Source: Dehalococcoidales bacterium (GTDB lineage Bacteria > Chloroflexota > Dehalococcoidia > Dehalococcoidales > BS750m-G39). From it: 47,617 nt of DNA. Position 1 is the stretch's first letter, and the number at the start of each line of letters is the position of its first letter. Of the stretch, positions 8,769-15,793 are shown in pieces. The position numbers and the translations under genes are program-made. The DNA lies in contig JALHSZ010000004.1 of NCBI GenBank assembly GCA_022865485.1, positions 1-47,617 on the forward strand, given 5' to 3'. Under the pieces are notes generated by a model. The model was not told the origin of the DNA. It searched no databases and worked only from the letters and a program-made list of their open reading frames with translations.

Positions 8769-9185
8769 CTATTTCCATTTAATCTTGGCTTCTTTACTTT
8801 CGCCTTCAGAGTTCAGGTGGTTTTCCAGCTCTTCCAGCTTGCTGTTCAGCTCCTCAAACTCGGCTTGTGGCGATTCTTTGCCCAGCTCGAGCCCGTAGCT
8901 GACAAAGAAGTCGAGACAGCTTTTAAGCAGGACCTTTATATCCTGCTCGAAGGCTTGAATCTCTTCCCGGGTGGCGTAGCGTTGTTTCTGGGCTGCCTCT
9001 TTTAGCTGACTGTCAATGAGGGTAAGAATCTCTTCCCGGCTGGCCGCCTGTTTCTCGTTGCCATTGGCTTTGAGCTGGTTCTCCATAAGGAAGTTGATGA
9101 ATTCAGCCTGGCTCAGGTCGCCGCGGTTCTCGTCAATCTTCTTGATGATATCCGCGGGCATTATCAGCATTCTTTTCTCAGCCAT
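8769..9185 (-). CDS. Ribbon-helix-helix-like coiled-coil protein, unknown function
   Basis: About 138 residues from the ATG at 9185, which has a GGGAG site at the right distance. A longer reading starts at 9206, overlapping the upstream gene by the ATGA at 9203-9206. The N-terminus (AEKRMLIMPADIIKKIDENR, then LSQAEFINFLMENQL) resembles a ribbon-helix-helix DNA-binding fold. The rest is charged and helical with heptad-like patterns, ending in KIKWK. It is probably co-transcribed with the winged-helix gene upstream and may act with it on DNA. I do not recognise a named family. A strong terminator follows. Confidence 0.7.
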   Translation of the reverse strand: MAEKRMLIMPADIIKKIDENRGDLSQAEFINFLMENQLKANGNEKQAASREEILTLIDSQLKEAAQKQRYATREEIQAFEQDIKVLLKSCLDFFVSYGLELGKESPQAEFEELNSKLEELENHLNSEGESKEAKIKWK

Positions 9186-9202
9186 ACTTTTCTCCCTTGC
9201 GG

Positions 9203-9472
9203 TCATTCCTCTCCAGTCAGCTCCAGTATTTCTAGGACGCCCTCTATACTACGCAGCAGCCTGAGGCCTTTTCTGGTCACTCTGTAGGTCACCACGGGGT
9301 TGCCCACCGTCACCTTGGTGATAAACCCCAGTTGCAGCATGAAAGTGAGGTATTTTTGTAGCTGGTGATAGCTCATGTTGGCACTGTACATTATCTCGGT
9401 TTTACCAGCTTCACCGAGCCTTAACATATCGGCTATAACTTCAATACTTGATCTTCGGCGTTCTAGCTTCAT
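9203..9472 (-). CDS. Small archaeal-type winged-helix regulator
   Basis: An 89-residue single-domain protein. RRSSIEVIADMLRLGEAGKTEIMYSANMSY is split over the first helix and the recognition region, followed by YLTFMLQLGFI and a YRVTRKGLRLLRSI wing and final helix. This is the pattern of the short winged-helix proteins common in archaea (HTH_45 type). It is translationally coupled to the next gene through an ATGA overlap or a short gap. No ribosome site is visible before its ATG and the predicted transcription start is only about 11 bases upstream, so the mRNA may be nearly leaderless. The target is unknown; the neighbouring prepilin peptidase and pilus genes are candidates. Confidence 0.75.
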   Translation of the reverse strand: MKLERRRSSIEVIADMLRLGEAGKTEIMYSANMSYHQLQKYLTFMLQLGFITKVTVGNPVVTYRVTRKGLRLLRSIEGVLEILELTGEE

Positions 9473-9489
9473 TGTGACTACTACCCAGT

Positions 9490-9519
9490 ACTATAGGGCT
9501 ATATCCTATCCTACGTCAA
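9490..9519 (-). promoter_or_regulatory. Promoter of the winged-helix / RHH pair
   Basis: On the minus strand TTGACG (9519-9514) and TATAGT (9495-9490) are separated by 18 bases. The start codon at 9472 follows closely without a Shine-Dalgarno sequence. Confidence 0.6.
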
Positions 9520-9553
9520 GGGGGGTTGTCAAGAGGCAAGCTGCCTGATGGAG

Positions 9554-10330
9554 CTAAAATAGCCCCCGATACCAGCTCAGGATGCTATTTCCCCAGAGCA
9601 GGGTGGCTATGGCGGCTATAGCCAGGAAGGGGCCGAAGGGGATAGCCTCTTTGCGTTTCTTTATCTTGAACACTAGCAGTAGCGCCGCCACCACCCCGCC
9701 CAGAACTACCCCGATAAGCAGGGCGATAAAGACGAGGGGGAAGCCGGTGACCAGTCCTATCAGAGCCGCCAGCTTGACATCACCCCAGCCCATGCCTCCT
9801 CTGGAGACGATAACTATGAGAAAAAATATTACCAGCCCGATGCCCCCGCCGATAGCCGCCCTTCCGATGAAGGGGACTATCTCTATATCGGGGAGGAAGA
9901 GGCTGAAAGCGGCGCTGATAACTATCGACGCGACTATAGCCGGGAAGACTATCTTGTTGAGGATGAGCCCTTTCTCCCAGTCGATGACCATGAGCACCAT
10001 AAAAAGGCAGATATAGAAGAGGGCGACGGCCAGCTCGATGCTTACCTCGAATCGCCAGCAGGCTAAGCCGAAGAGGACGGCGGTGCCGAGTTCCATCCAG
10101 AGTATGCGCCGGGGGATAGCCGCCCCGCAGTAGCGGCAGCGGCCGCGCAGCCAGAGGTAGCTGAAGACGGGAATGAGGTCTTTTGCCGCCAGGCGGCGGT
10201 TACAGGCGGCGCAGTGGGAGGGGGGATAAACGAGTGACTGGTGGGCGGGGAGGCGGTCGATACAGACATTGAGGAAGCTGGCTATGCTCATGCCGAGGAG
10301 GAAGAAGGTAATAATAAGGATAGCTTCCAT
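9554..10330 (-). CDS. pilD: Prepilin peptidase (type IV leader peptidase)
   Basis: A 258-residue polytopic membrane aspartyl protease that cleaves prepilins after glycine and usually methylates the new N-terminus. Two CxxC pairs (Cys40/43 and Cys65/68) form the cytoplasmic zinc site of the methylase domain. The catalytic aspartates are Asp117 in MVIDWEKGLILN and Asp184 in GMGWGDVKL. About seven membrane segments follow. It is divergent from the zinc-ribbon/Mrr-like gene and lies at the edge of the pilus locus, whose pilins carry the matching cleavage sites. Confidence 0.93.
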   Translation of the reverse strand: MEAILIITFFLLGMSIASFLNVCIDRLPAHQSLVYPPSHCAACNRRLAAKDLIPVFSYLWLRGRCRYCGAAIPRRILWMELGTAVLFGLACWRFEVSIELAVALFYICLFMVLMVIDWEKGLILNKIVFPAIVASIVISAAFSLFLPDIEIVPFIGRAAIGGGIGLVIFFLIVIVSRGGMGWGDVKLAALIGLVTGFPLVFIALLIGVVLGGVVAALLLVFKIKKRKEAIPFGPFLAIAAIATLLWGNSILSWYRGLF

Positions 10331-10427
10331 TACGCTCTATTTTGTCTGCTTCTAACGATAATGTCAATAAGGCTTTCCGCTTTCTAGTCAATTAGTACTG
10401 GTGGGGGCGAAAACGGCTTTGGATATG

Positions 10428-10456
10428 TTGACTTCTAGTGCCTAGCCAACTATACT
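10428..10456 (+). promoter_or_regulatory. Promoter of the zinc-ribbon/Mrr-like protein
   Basis: TTGACT (10428-10433) and TATACT (10451-10456) with a 17-base spacer, 34 bases ahead of the start codon at 10490. Confidence 0.65.
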
Positions 10457-10489
10457 GAGCGTAGCTACTAGGTAGCGTGGAGGAGGGAC

Positions 10490-11869
10490 ATGCCGGAAGC
10501 GAGAAAGCCGCTGGGCAACGCTCCCAGAGCGGCGAAGACCCCAGCCAGGGGGGTGGGGAGTGAAAAGGCATCCAGGCTGGTGGCGGAGATGCTGGCGGGT
10601 AAGATTGTGCTTATTGAGCCCGAGCTCGATTTTAGCAGCGCACCGGGCTTTAGCTACCCCGTCGTGGAGAGGTTGCTGGGGGTCGTAGGAGAGGAAGCGG
10701 TAGCGATTCTGGAGTCCCTGGTGGATAAGGGGGCGCTGGTGAGGGAGTTCTTCGACCGCATTTTGCGCTGTCCCCATTGCCGCTCGGTGAACCTGAGGCC
10801 TTCTAACTGCTGCCCTAAATGCGGTTCCCGGAATCTGGCGCGGGGGCGGGTCTTAGAGCATATCTCCTGCCGCTTTGTCGGGCTGGAGGACGATTTCGTT
10901 AGTGGAGACAGTTACATATGTCCCAAGTGTGGCTCGGAGTTGCGCATCAGCGGCGGCGACTACCAGAGCCTGGGCTTGATGAACAAGTGCCAGGATTGCT
11001 ACGAGAAATTCGCCCAGCCGGAGATACAGTGGCGCTGCTTAAAATGCGGAGCGCTGACTCCCCAGGATAGCATTAACGAGGTGAACGTCTATTCTTACCG
11101 TTTCAACGAAGCCAGGCGGGAGTGGCTGGAGTTCGAGGTCAAGCCCAAATCGCAGCTGATAGAGTTCTTGAGGAATCTTGGCTACGAGGTTGCCGAAGAT
11201 GCTGTGGTGAAGGGAAGGTCGGGGGCGGAGCACAAGATAGATATATTAGCCACCAAGGACGACGGCATCGTCGTCCACGATATCGCTATCGGCATCAAAG
11301 TAGCCGGTGGGGATATTGGGTTGGGGGAGGTATGCGACTTCGACGATAAAGCCTATGACAGCGGCATTCACGATAAGGTGCTGGTGGTACAGCCCGGGCT
11401 GCGCCCGGAGGCCGAGAAGTTCGCCAGCCAGCAGCGGATAAAGGTGCTCAAGGTGAAGGGTTTGGAGGCGGTGCTGGCCGAAAGCGCCGCCAAGCCCATT
11501 GCCAAGGTGAGCAAGGAGCCTTTCGAGTTTAAGTCCGAGTTGCAGCTTATCGCTTACCTGAAGCGGCTCGGCTACAAGGTGAGGGAGAAAGCCGATGTCA
11601 AAGGCCGCTCCGGGGCTACCCATAAGATAGATATATTAGCCACCAAGGACGACGGCATCGTCGTCCACGATATCGCTATCGGGGTGGAGGTGGGAAAGGA
11701 ACCGATAGGGCTGGAGAAGTTGTTTGCCTTCGATAATAAAGCCTATGACATCGGAATTCTGGATAAGGTCTTTATCGCCGTCCCCTCGCTGGCTAAAGAA
11801 TCCCGCCAGTTTGCCCAGCGACAGAGAATCAAGGTCTTCGAAGCCGCGGAGCTGGGACCTTCCCGTTAG
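10490..11869 (+). CDS. TackOD1-like zinc-ribbon protein with two degenerate Mrr-like domains
   Basis: A 459-residue soluble protein. Residues about 85-190 hold six cysteine pairs or near-pairs (94/97, 108/111, 127, 144/147, 167/170, 183/186) in a layout I associate with the TackOD1 output domain, known from archaeal and some bacterial signalling proteins. Residues 220-330 and 350-459 are two copies of one domain with GRSG.(E/T)HKIDILA, FD.KAYD.GI.DKV and FA.(Q/R)QRIKV. These pieces match the Mrr-type restriction-endonuclease fold, but no E-x-K pair follows the Asp (IGIK and IGVE instead), so nuclease activity is doubtful. The same domain begins PilB at 22317. The gene lies between prepilin peptidase and the major pilin, which suggests a role in pilus function or its control. 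The ATG has a GGAGGAGGG site. Confidence 0.72.
   Translation: MPEARKPLGNAPRAAKTPARGVGSEKASRLVAEMLAGKIVLIEPELDFSSAPGFSYPVVERLLGVVGEEAVAILESLVDKGALVREFFDRILRCPHCRSVNLRPSNCCPKCGSRNLARGRVLEHISCRFVGLEDDFVSGDSYICPKCGSELRISGGDYQSLGLMNKCQDCYEKFAQPEIQWRCLKCGALTPQDSINEVNVYSYRFNEARREWLEFEVKPKSQLIEFLRNLGYEVAEDAVVKGRSGAEHKIDILATKDDGIVVHDIAIGIKVAGGDIGLGEVCDFDDKAYDSGIHDKVLVVQPGLRPEAEKFASQQRIKVLKVKGLEAVLAESAAKPIAKVSKEPFEFKSELQLIAYLKRLGYKVREKADVKGRSGATHKIDILATKDDGIVVHDIAIGVEVGKEPIGLEKLFAFDNKAYDIGILDKVFIAVPSLAKESRQFAQRQRIKVFEAAELGPSR
11234..11292 (+). repeat. Copy 1 of a 59-bp identical direct repeat
   Basis: Identical at nucleotide level to 11624-11682. It encodes residues 249-268 of the zinc-ribbon/Mrr-like protein, the KIDILA strand region. 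The spacing is 390 bases (130 codons). Confidence 0.9.
11624..11682 (+). repeat. Copy 2 of a 59-bp identical direct repeat
   Basis: Second copy, encoding residues 379-398 of the same protein. Flanking parts of the two domains have diverged, so identity over 59 bases, including third codon positions, suggests recent gene conversion. Confidence 0.9.
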
Positions 11870-12109
11870 CCCTTTTGGGCTCAATAATTCTCACTTTTCC
11901 TAACCACGTTTTCACGCCTGGCAACCCCTACTAATGGACTATGGGCGCTAAAAACCCCTTTAAAACTAGCCCCATATTACTACACATTACTATTGCTAAC
12001 CGTTACCAATGGACTATTGACCCTGAAAGGCACGGAGAATATCATTATTATACCTGACAATAGTTAGGTTAAGTTGAGTCTAGATAACAAAAAGGAGGTG
12101 ACAAGGAAG
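11870..12109 (+). promoter_or_regulatory. Leader region of the major pilin gene
   Basis: An AT-rich 240-base gap. The decamer AATGGACTAT occurs twice, at 11933-11942 and 12008-12017, the second copy abutting the -35 element of the predicted pilin promoter. No small gene was found in it. The repeats could be activator sites. Confidence 0.4.
12017..12045 (+). promoter_or_regulatory. Promoter of the major pilin
   Basis: TTGACC (12017-12022) and TATCAT (12040-12045) with a 17-base spacer, about 65 bases before the pilin ATG. Confidence 0.5.
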
Positions 12110-12439
12110 ATGAGGAGACTAATTAAGGGCTTGCGCAAGGGCGAGAAGGGGTTCACTCTCATTGAGTTGCTGGTGGTAATTGCCATTCTGGGTATCATTG
12201 CTGCTATCGTGGTACCTAACTTTGGCAGCTTCTTCGGCAGAGGCCAGACCGAAGCGTGTGAGATTGAAAACCGAATGGTATCTACCATTACCATAGCTTA
12301 TGCCTCAGATGCTGGGGCATGCCCCACGGCAATCGGTGACCTGGATGCTTACTTCGAGGACCCAACCGCCGTACAGGGCACATATACCTTTGCCGGCACC
12401 TATCCGGCCTGTACAGTAACGCAGACAGCTTGTCCGTGA
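12110..12439 (+). CDS. pilA: Type IV major pilin (prepilin)
   Basis: A 109-residue prepilin from the ATG at 12110, which follows AAGGAGG by about ten bases; the frame also reads from a TTG at 12074. The leader ends in KGEKG, with cleavage expected before FTLIELLVVIAILGIIAA. Glu at position 5 of the mature protein and the long hydrophobic helix are present. The mature protein is only about 95 residues, with four cysteines that could form disulfides (EACE, GACP, PACT, TACP). It is a single-gene transcript: own promoter region and a strong terminator. This and the expected high expression suggest it is the main fibre subunit. The name pilA is by role, not by close sequence match. Confidence 0.88.
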   Translation: MRRLIKGLRKGEKGFTLIELLVVIAILGIIAAIVVPNFGSFFGRGQTEACEIENRMVSTITIAYASDAGACPTAIGDLDAYFEDPTAVQGTYTFAGTYPACTVTQTACP

Positions 12440-12503
12440 TCGTAGAGGTATAGAATTTGGGTTGATGATTTAGCAGTCCTAGCGCATAGCGAAGCAAACG
12501 GGA

Positions 12504-12550
12504 GGAGCTTATTGGTGAGGTTATCTACCTTACCAATAAGCTCCTTTCTT
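12504..12550 (+). terminator. Rho-independent terminator of the major pilin gene
   Basis: A 13-bp perfect stem (12504-12516 with 12532-12544) that extends inward to about 18 bp with a 5-base loop, followed by the T-rich TTTCTTT tract. It lies 65 bases after the pilin stop. Confidence 0.88.
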
Positions 12551-12622
12551 TATGCTCGGCGTTAGGGTAAAAAATAAAAGGGGGGAAGCGCTTTGGTGGT
12601 GGGGGAGGGGTGGTTGGGTGGT

Positions 12623-13696
12623 TTAAGAGCGGGTGTTTATCTTACCGATGAGTTTTTCTACTTCCTGGCGGTCGTTGCAGAAAGCGAGCAGGACCTCACC
12701 GGTGATGACCTGCTTGAGGTAGAGGTTGACCAGGGCTTCGTCCAGCGATATCATGCCTATTTCCCGGTGGGTGCGGATTACGTTGGGAAGCTGGTATATT
12801 TTGCCTTCGCGGATGAGGTTCTTCACCGGCGGGTTGGCCAACATAATCTCGACCGCCGCCACCCGGCCTGTGCCGTCAGCCCGGGGGACGAGCACCTGGC
12901 AGAGCACGCCGACCAGTAGTGAAGCCAGCCGCGCTTGGGCGAGGTGGCGTTCTTCGGGGGGGAATAGGTCTATTATTCTTTCCATAGCCTGGGCGGCACT
13001 GGGGGCATGGCCGGTGCTTAAGACCAGGTGGCCGGTTTCGGCTAAGGTGAGCACCGCCGCCGCCGTATCCGTGTCCCGCATCTCGCCGACCAGAATGACA
13101 TCGGGGTCCTGCCTCAAGACGTGCTTGAGGGCGGCGGTGAAGGACAGGGTATCGCTGCCCAGCTGGCGCTGGGTTACGGCGCATTTTATGCTGGGATGGA
13201 CGTATTCGATGGGGTCTTCGATGGTGACCACGTGGCGGCTTTCGGTGGTGTTGAGATGATTAATCATCGCCGCCAGGGTGGTGCTTTTACCGCTGCCGGT
13301 GGGGCCGGTGACGACGATTAGACCTCTCTGCTTGATGGCAAGCTGCTTGCATATCTCGGGTAGCTCGAGTTCGTCTATGGTGGGGATTTTGGCTGGTAAT
13401 ATCCTTATAGCCAGGCTGATAGCCCCGCGTTGCTGGGCGGCGTTGCCCCGCAGGTGGCCGACGTCAGGCATGTTGTAGCCGAAGTCGAGCTCCAGGTTTT
13501 TGCCGAAGTCGGCCTGTTGCTCGGGGGTGGTCAGCTGGTTGAAAGCCTGGTTTATCTCCTCGCCAGTCAGCGGCGCGGCACCGTCGACTGCCTGCAGTGA
13601 GCCGTCGATGCGCAGCAAAGGCGGGCTGGAGGCGACCAGGTGGACATCGGAAGCCGCCTTATCTCGAGCGGTGCGTAATAATGCCAGAATATCCAT
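12623..13696 (-). CDS. pilT: Type IV pilus retraction ATPase PilT
   Basis: A 357-residue hexameric ATPase that depolymerises the pilus. The Walker A GPTGSGKS is at 131-138, the Asp box at VTIEDPIEYVH, Walker B at DPDVILVGEMRD, and a His box at LSTGHAPSAAQAM. The length and the short N-terminal PAS-like part fit PilT rather than PilB. It is the last gene of the long leftward pilus operon, ten bases after the PilM-PilN fusion. Its presence implies retractile pili and probably twitching or DNA uptake. Confidence 0.93.
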   Translation of the reverse strand: MDILALLRTARDKAASDVHLVASSPPLLRIDGSLQAVDGAAPLTGEEINQAFNQLTTPEQQADFGKNLELDFGYNMPDVGHLRGNAAQQRGAISLAIRILPAKIPTIDELELPEICKQLAIKQRGLIVVTGPTGSGKSTTLAAMINHLNTTESRHVVTIEDPIEYVHPSIKCAVTQRQLGSDTLSFTAALKHVLRQDPDVILVGEMRDTDTAAAVLTLAETGHLVLSTGHAPSAAQAMERIIDLFPPEERHLAQARLASLLVGVLCQVLVPRADGTGRVAAVEIMLANPPVKNLIREGKIYQLPNVIRTHREIGMISLDEALVNLYLKQVITGEVLLAFCNDRQEVEKLIGKINTRS

Positions 13697-13706
13697 CTTT
13701 ACCCTT

Positions 13707-15167
13707 TTATCGGAGCAGAAACTCGAAGTTAAAGCCGACTATTTCTTCATCCTCCTCCAAGGCTTCTACGGATGAGATAACCACCGTAGAGAACCTGCCG
13801 TCGTTTCTTAGCGCCCGGGCGTAGCTGAAAATGCCGTTTTCATCCGGGGAGAGACCGGTGACCGTTATCATATCGCCGATGTGATTGACCTCAGTCAGGT
13901 TTAGGTTGCCCGGCAGCAGGTTAACAATCTGGCTCATATCTCCGTTGACCTTGATACGAGCTTCTAAGAGAGCGCTAAAGGTGTTATCAAAGATACCGGT
14001 GGCTGCTTCTATCCCGGCAATCTGCGGAGTTATCAGTTCGCTCTCCTCCTCCAGCGCCGCTATTGTCTGGTTTTCCGCAGCGACCAGGCTTTCTAAGGGA
14101 AGTAGCTCGGAATTCAATACGCTGATGTGGTTGGATTTGTTGACAACCATGATTCCCAGATAGACTAGTATGCCCAGCCCGATGGTGATGGCAATGGGGG
14201 CGATGATGTTGGGCAGTCGCACCGCCTTGGGCAGGTGGACTTCGGGCAGGGTGTTGATGTTGACCAGGGAGAAGTTGTTTTCTCCCTTTGGCGGCAGCAG
14301 CTCTTTCAAGCCCAGCCCGATGTTGACCATAAATTCGTTGGCGTCAAAGCCTTTGGGGGATTCCACCGGGGAGGGCATTACTGATACCGGGTGAGTCGAT
14401 TTTTCTGCCAGCGCTTGCCAGCTTTCCGACGTCCGTGCCAGGTCGCCGCAGACAAGCATGGGTACCGCCGCATCCAGGGGCTCTTGCTGGTGGCTGGAGT
14501 TGTAGAAGGCGATGGTCCTTTCGACTTCTTCGGTGACGGTGACCAGCCTTTCGGTTGGCGATTCCGTTTCGCTGGGCAGGGATAGCCGACGGATTAGCTG
14601 GGGCACCCGGTCAACTATCACCATAATATCGAGGTGGTCGGCCCTGTCGTTGACGATGATGGAGCGGGGTTGATTGGCGGCGCGGCACAGCGCCAGCGGC
14701 GCCAGGTCCATTATATAGGGCTGGAGGCCGGCCCGGTGCAGCGTCTGGTAGAGGGTGTCGGCGATGTTGCGGGGGAAAGCGGCTAAGAATACCATTGTTA
14801 CCCCTTTGGTGGGGGTGATGGCCTGGTAGGAGAGGTAGACCTCTTCCAGGGGCACCGGTATCACCCTTTTCGCCTCGCGCTTTACCGCTTCGGGCAGCAC
14901 CGCCTCGGGGAGCTCGGGGAGGGTTATGATGCGATATACCGAGTTATGCCCGCTTATGCCGGCGATGACCTTGCCCATGCCCAGTTTTTGCAGCTTGAAG
15001 AGTTCCCTGATCTTTTCGACTAGCTGGGCTTCGTCGACGATAAGACCCTGGCTTACCATCCCTGGCTCCAGGGGCATGGTAGCCCACTTTTCTACCCGCT
15101 CGCCACGCATTACCAGCAGGTTGATGGCGTCGTCTCTAATAAATATAGTGGTAACTTTCTTTGCCAT
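13707..15167 (-). CDS. PilM-PilN fusion, inner-membrane pilus assembly platform
   Basis: A 486-residue protein that joins two normally separate components. Residues 1-295 are an actin-like PilM domain (KVTTIFIRDDAINLLV, AVKREAKRVIPVPLEEV, MVFLAAFP). Residues about 320-342 form one membrane helix (PIAITIGLGILVYLGIMVV). After this comes a coiled coil and a PilN-like fold ending in SYARALRNDGRFSTV. In most species PilM binds the cytoplasmic tail of PilN; here the two are covalent. The next gene encodes PilO, two bases away, completing the alignment complex. No PilP or PilQ is present, which fits an organism with a single membrane. Confidence 0.85.
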   Translation of the reverse strand: MAKKVTTIFIRDDAINLLVMRGERVEKWATMPLEPGMVSQGLIVDEAQLVEKIRELFKLQKLGMGKVIAGISGHNSVYRIITLPELPEAVLPEAVKREAKRVIPVPLEEVYLSYQAITPTKGVTMVFLAAFPRNIADTLYQTLHRAGLQPYIMDLAPLALCRAANQPRSIIVNDRADHLDIMVIVDRVPQLIRRLSLPSETESPTERLVTVTEEVERTIAFYNSSHQQEPLDAAVPMLVCGDLARTSESWQALAEKSTHPVSVMPSPVESPKGFDANEFMVNIGLGLKELLPPKGENNFSLVNINTLPEVHLPKAVRLPNIIAPIAITIGLGILVYLGIMVVNKSNHISVLNSELLPLESLVAAENQTIAALEEESELITPQIAGIEAATGIFDNTFSALLEARIKVNGDMSQIVNLLPGNLNLTEVNHIGDMITVTGLSPDENGIFSYARALRNDGRFSTVVISSVEALEEDEEIVGFNFEFLLR

Positions 15168-15169
15168 AG

Positions 15170-15748
15170 CTATTCACCTTCGTAACTATAAATGATTAAT
15201 TTGATGACCGCTGTGGGCGTCTCATCCTCGTCTGGTTCGGGCACTTCCATATTCACCAGTTCCACGGTGGCGGAGTCGAAATACCCTCCGGTGGTCACGT
15301 TGTTAATGAATGATAGTATGTTCGACACCTCGCCCCGCACTTCCATCTCGAAGATGGTGTTGTCGAAGGGAATCCCCTCCACCTTGTTTTCGCGGGGCTC
15401 CGAGGCAGTGAGGCTCATTACCTCCAGGTTGTAGTCATCGGCAATGAGGAATAGTTCCTCGTCGTGTTCGATGCTCATCACTGCATGGGGGAAGTTTGCC
15501 TGGCTCTGGCTGTAGGCTGCCTCGGCTTCGTCCAGCTGGTTGTTAAGTTGCGTGAGGAGGCTGTCCAGGTCTTCCCTTTCCGAGGTAAGCGTGGTAAGCA
15601 CGGTCTGGGTTACCGACAGGTTTTCTCCCAGCTGCTCGACGTCGCCAGACTGACCGGCATGGAGCATAACCAGGACCGCCGAGGTAATAATGAAGAAGCC
15701 GATCCCCAGAATCCACAAGGCTGTCTTACTTAGTTTCATTTTATTCAC
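15170..15748 (-). CDS. pilO: PilO-like pilus assembly protein
   Basis: A 192-residue bitopic protein: a short cytoplasmic tail, a membrane helix at about 11-30, a coiled coil at about 38-80 and a ferredoxin-like C-terminal domain with FEMEVRGEVSNILSFI and VIKLIIYSYEG. This is the usual PilO layout. It sits two bases ahead of the PilM-PilN fusion, its expected partner. Confidence 0.82.
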   Translation of the reverse strand: MNKMKLSKTALWILGIGFFIITSAVLVMLHAGQSGDVEQLGENLSVTQTVLTTLTSEREDLDSLLTQLNNQLDEAEAAYSQSQANFPHAVMSIEHDEELFLIADDYNLEVMSLTASEPRENKVEGIPFDNTIFEMEVRGEVSNILSFINNVTTGGYFDSATVELVNMEVPEPDEDETPTAVIKLIIYSYEGE

Positions 15749-15793
15749 GTTATTCGCTCCGTTAAATTATTGCTCAAAGGCTTTTATCCTTCT

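Noticed and set aside
10490-11869. A restriction-modification system
   Set aside because: Although the repeats look Mrr-like, the catalytic E-x-K is not visible and no methyltransferase or specificity gene is present.
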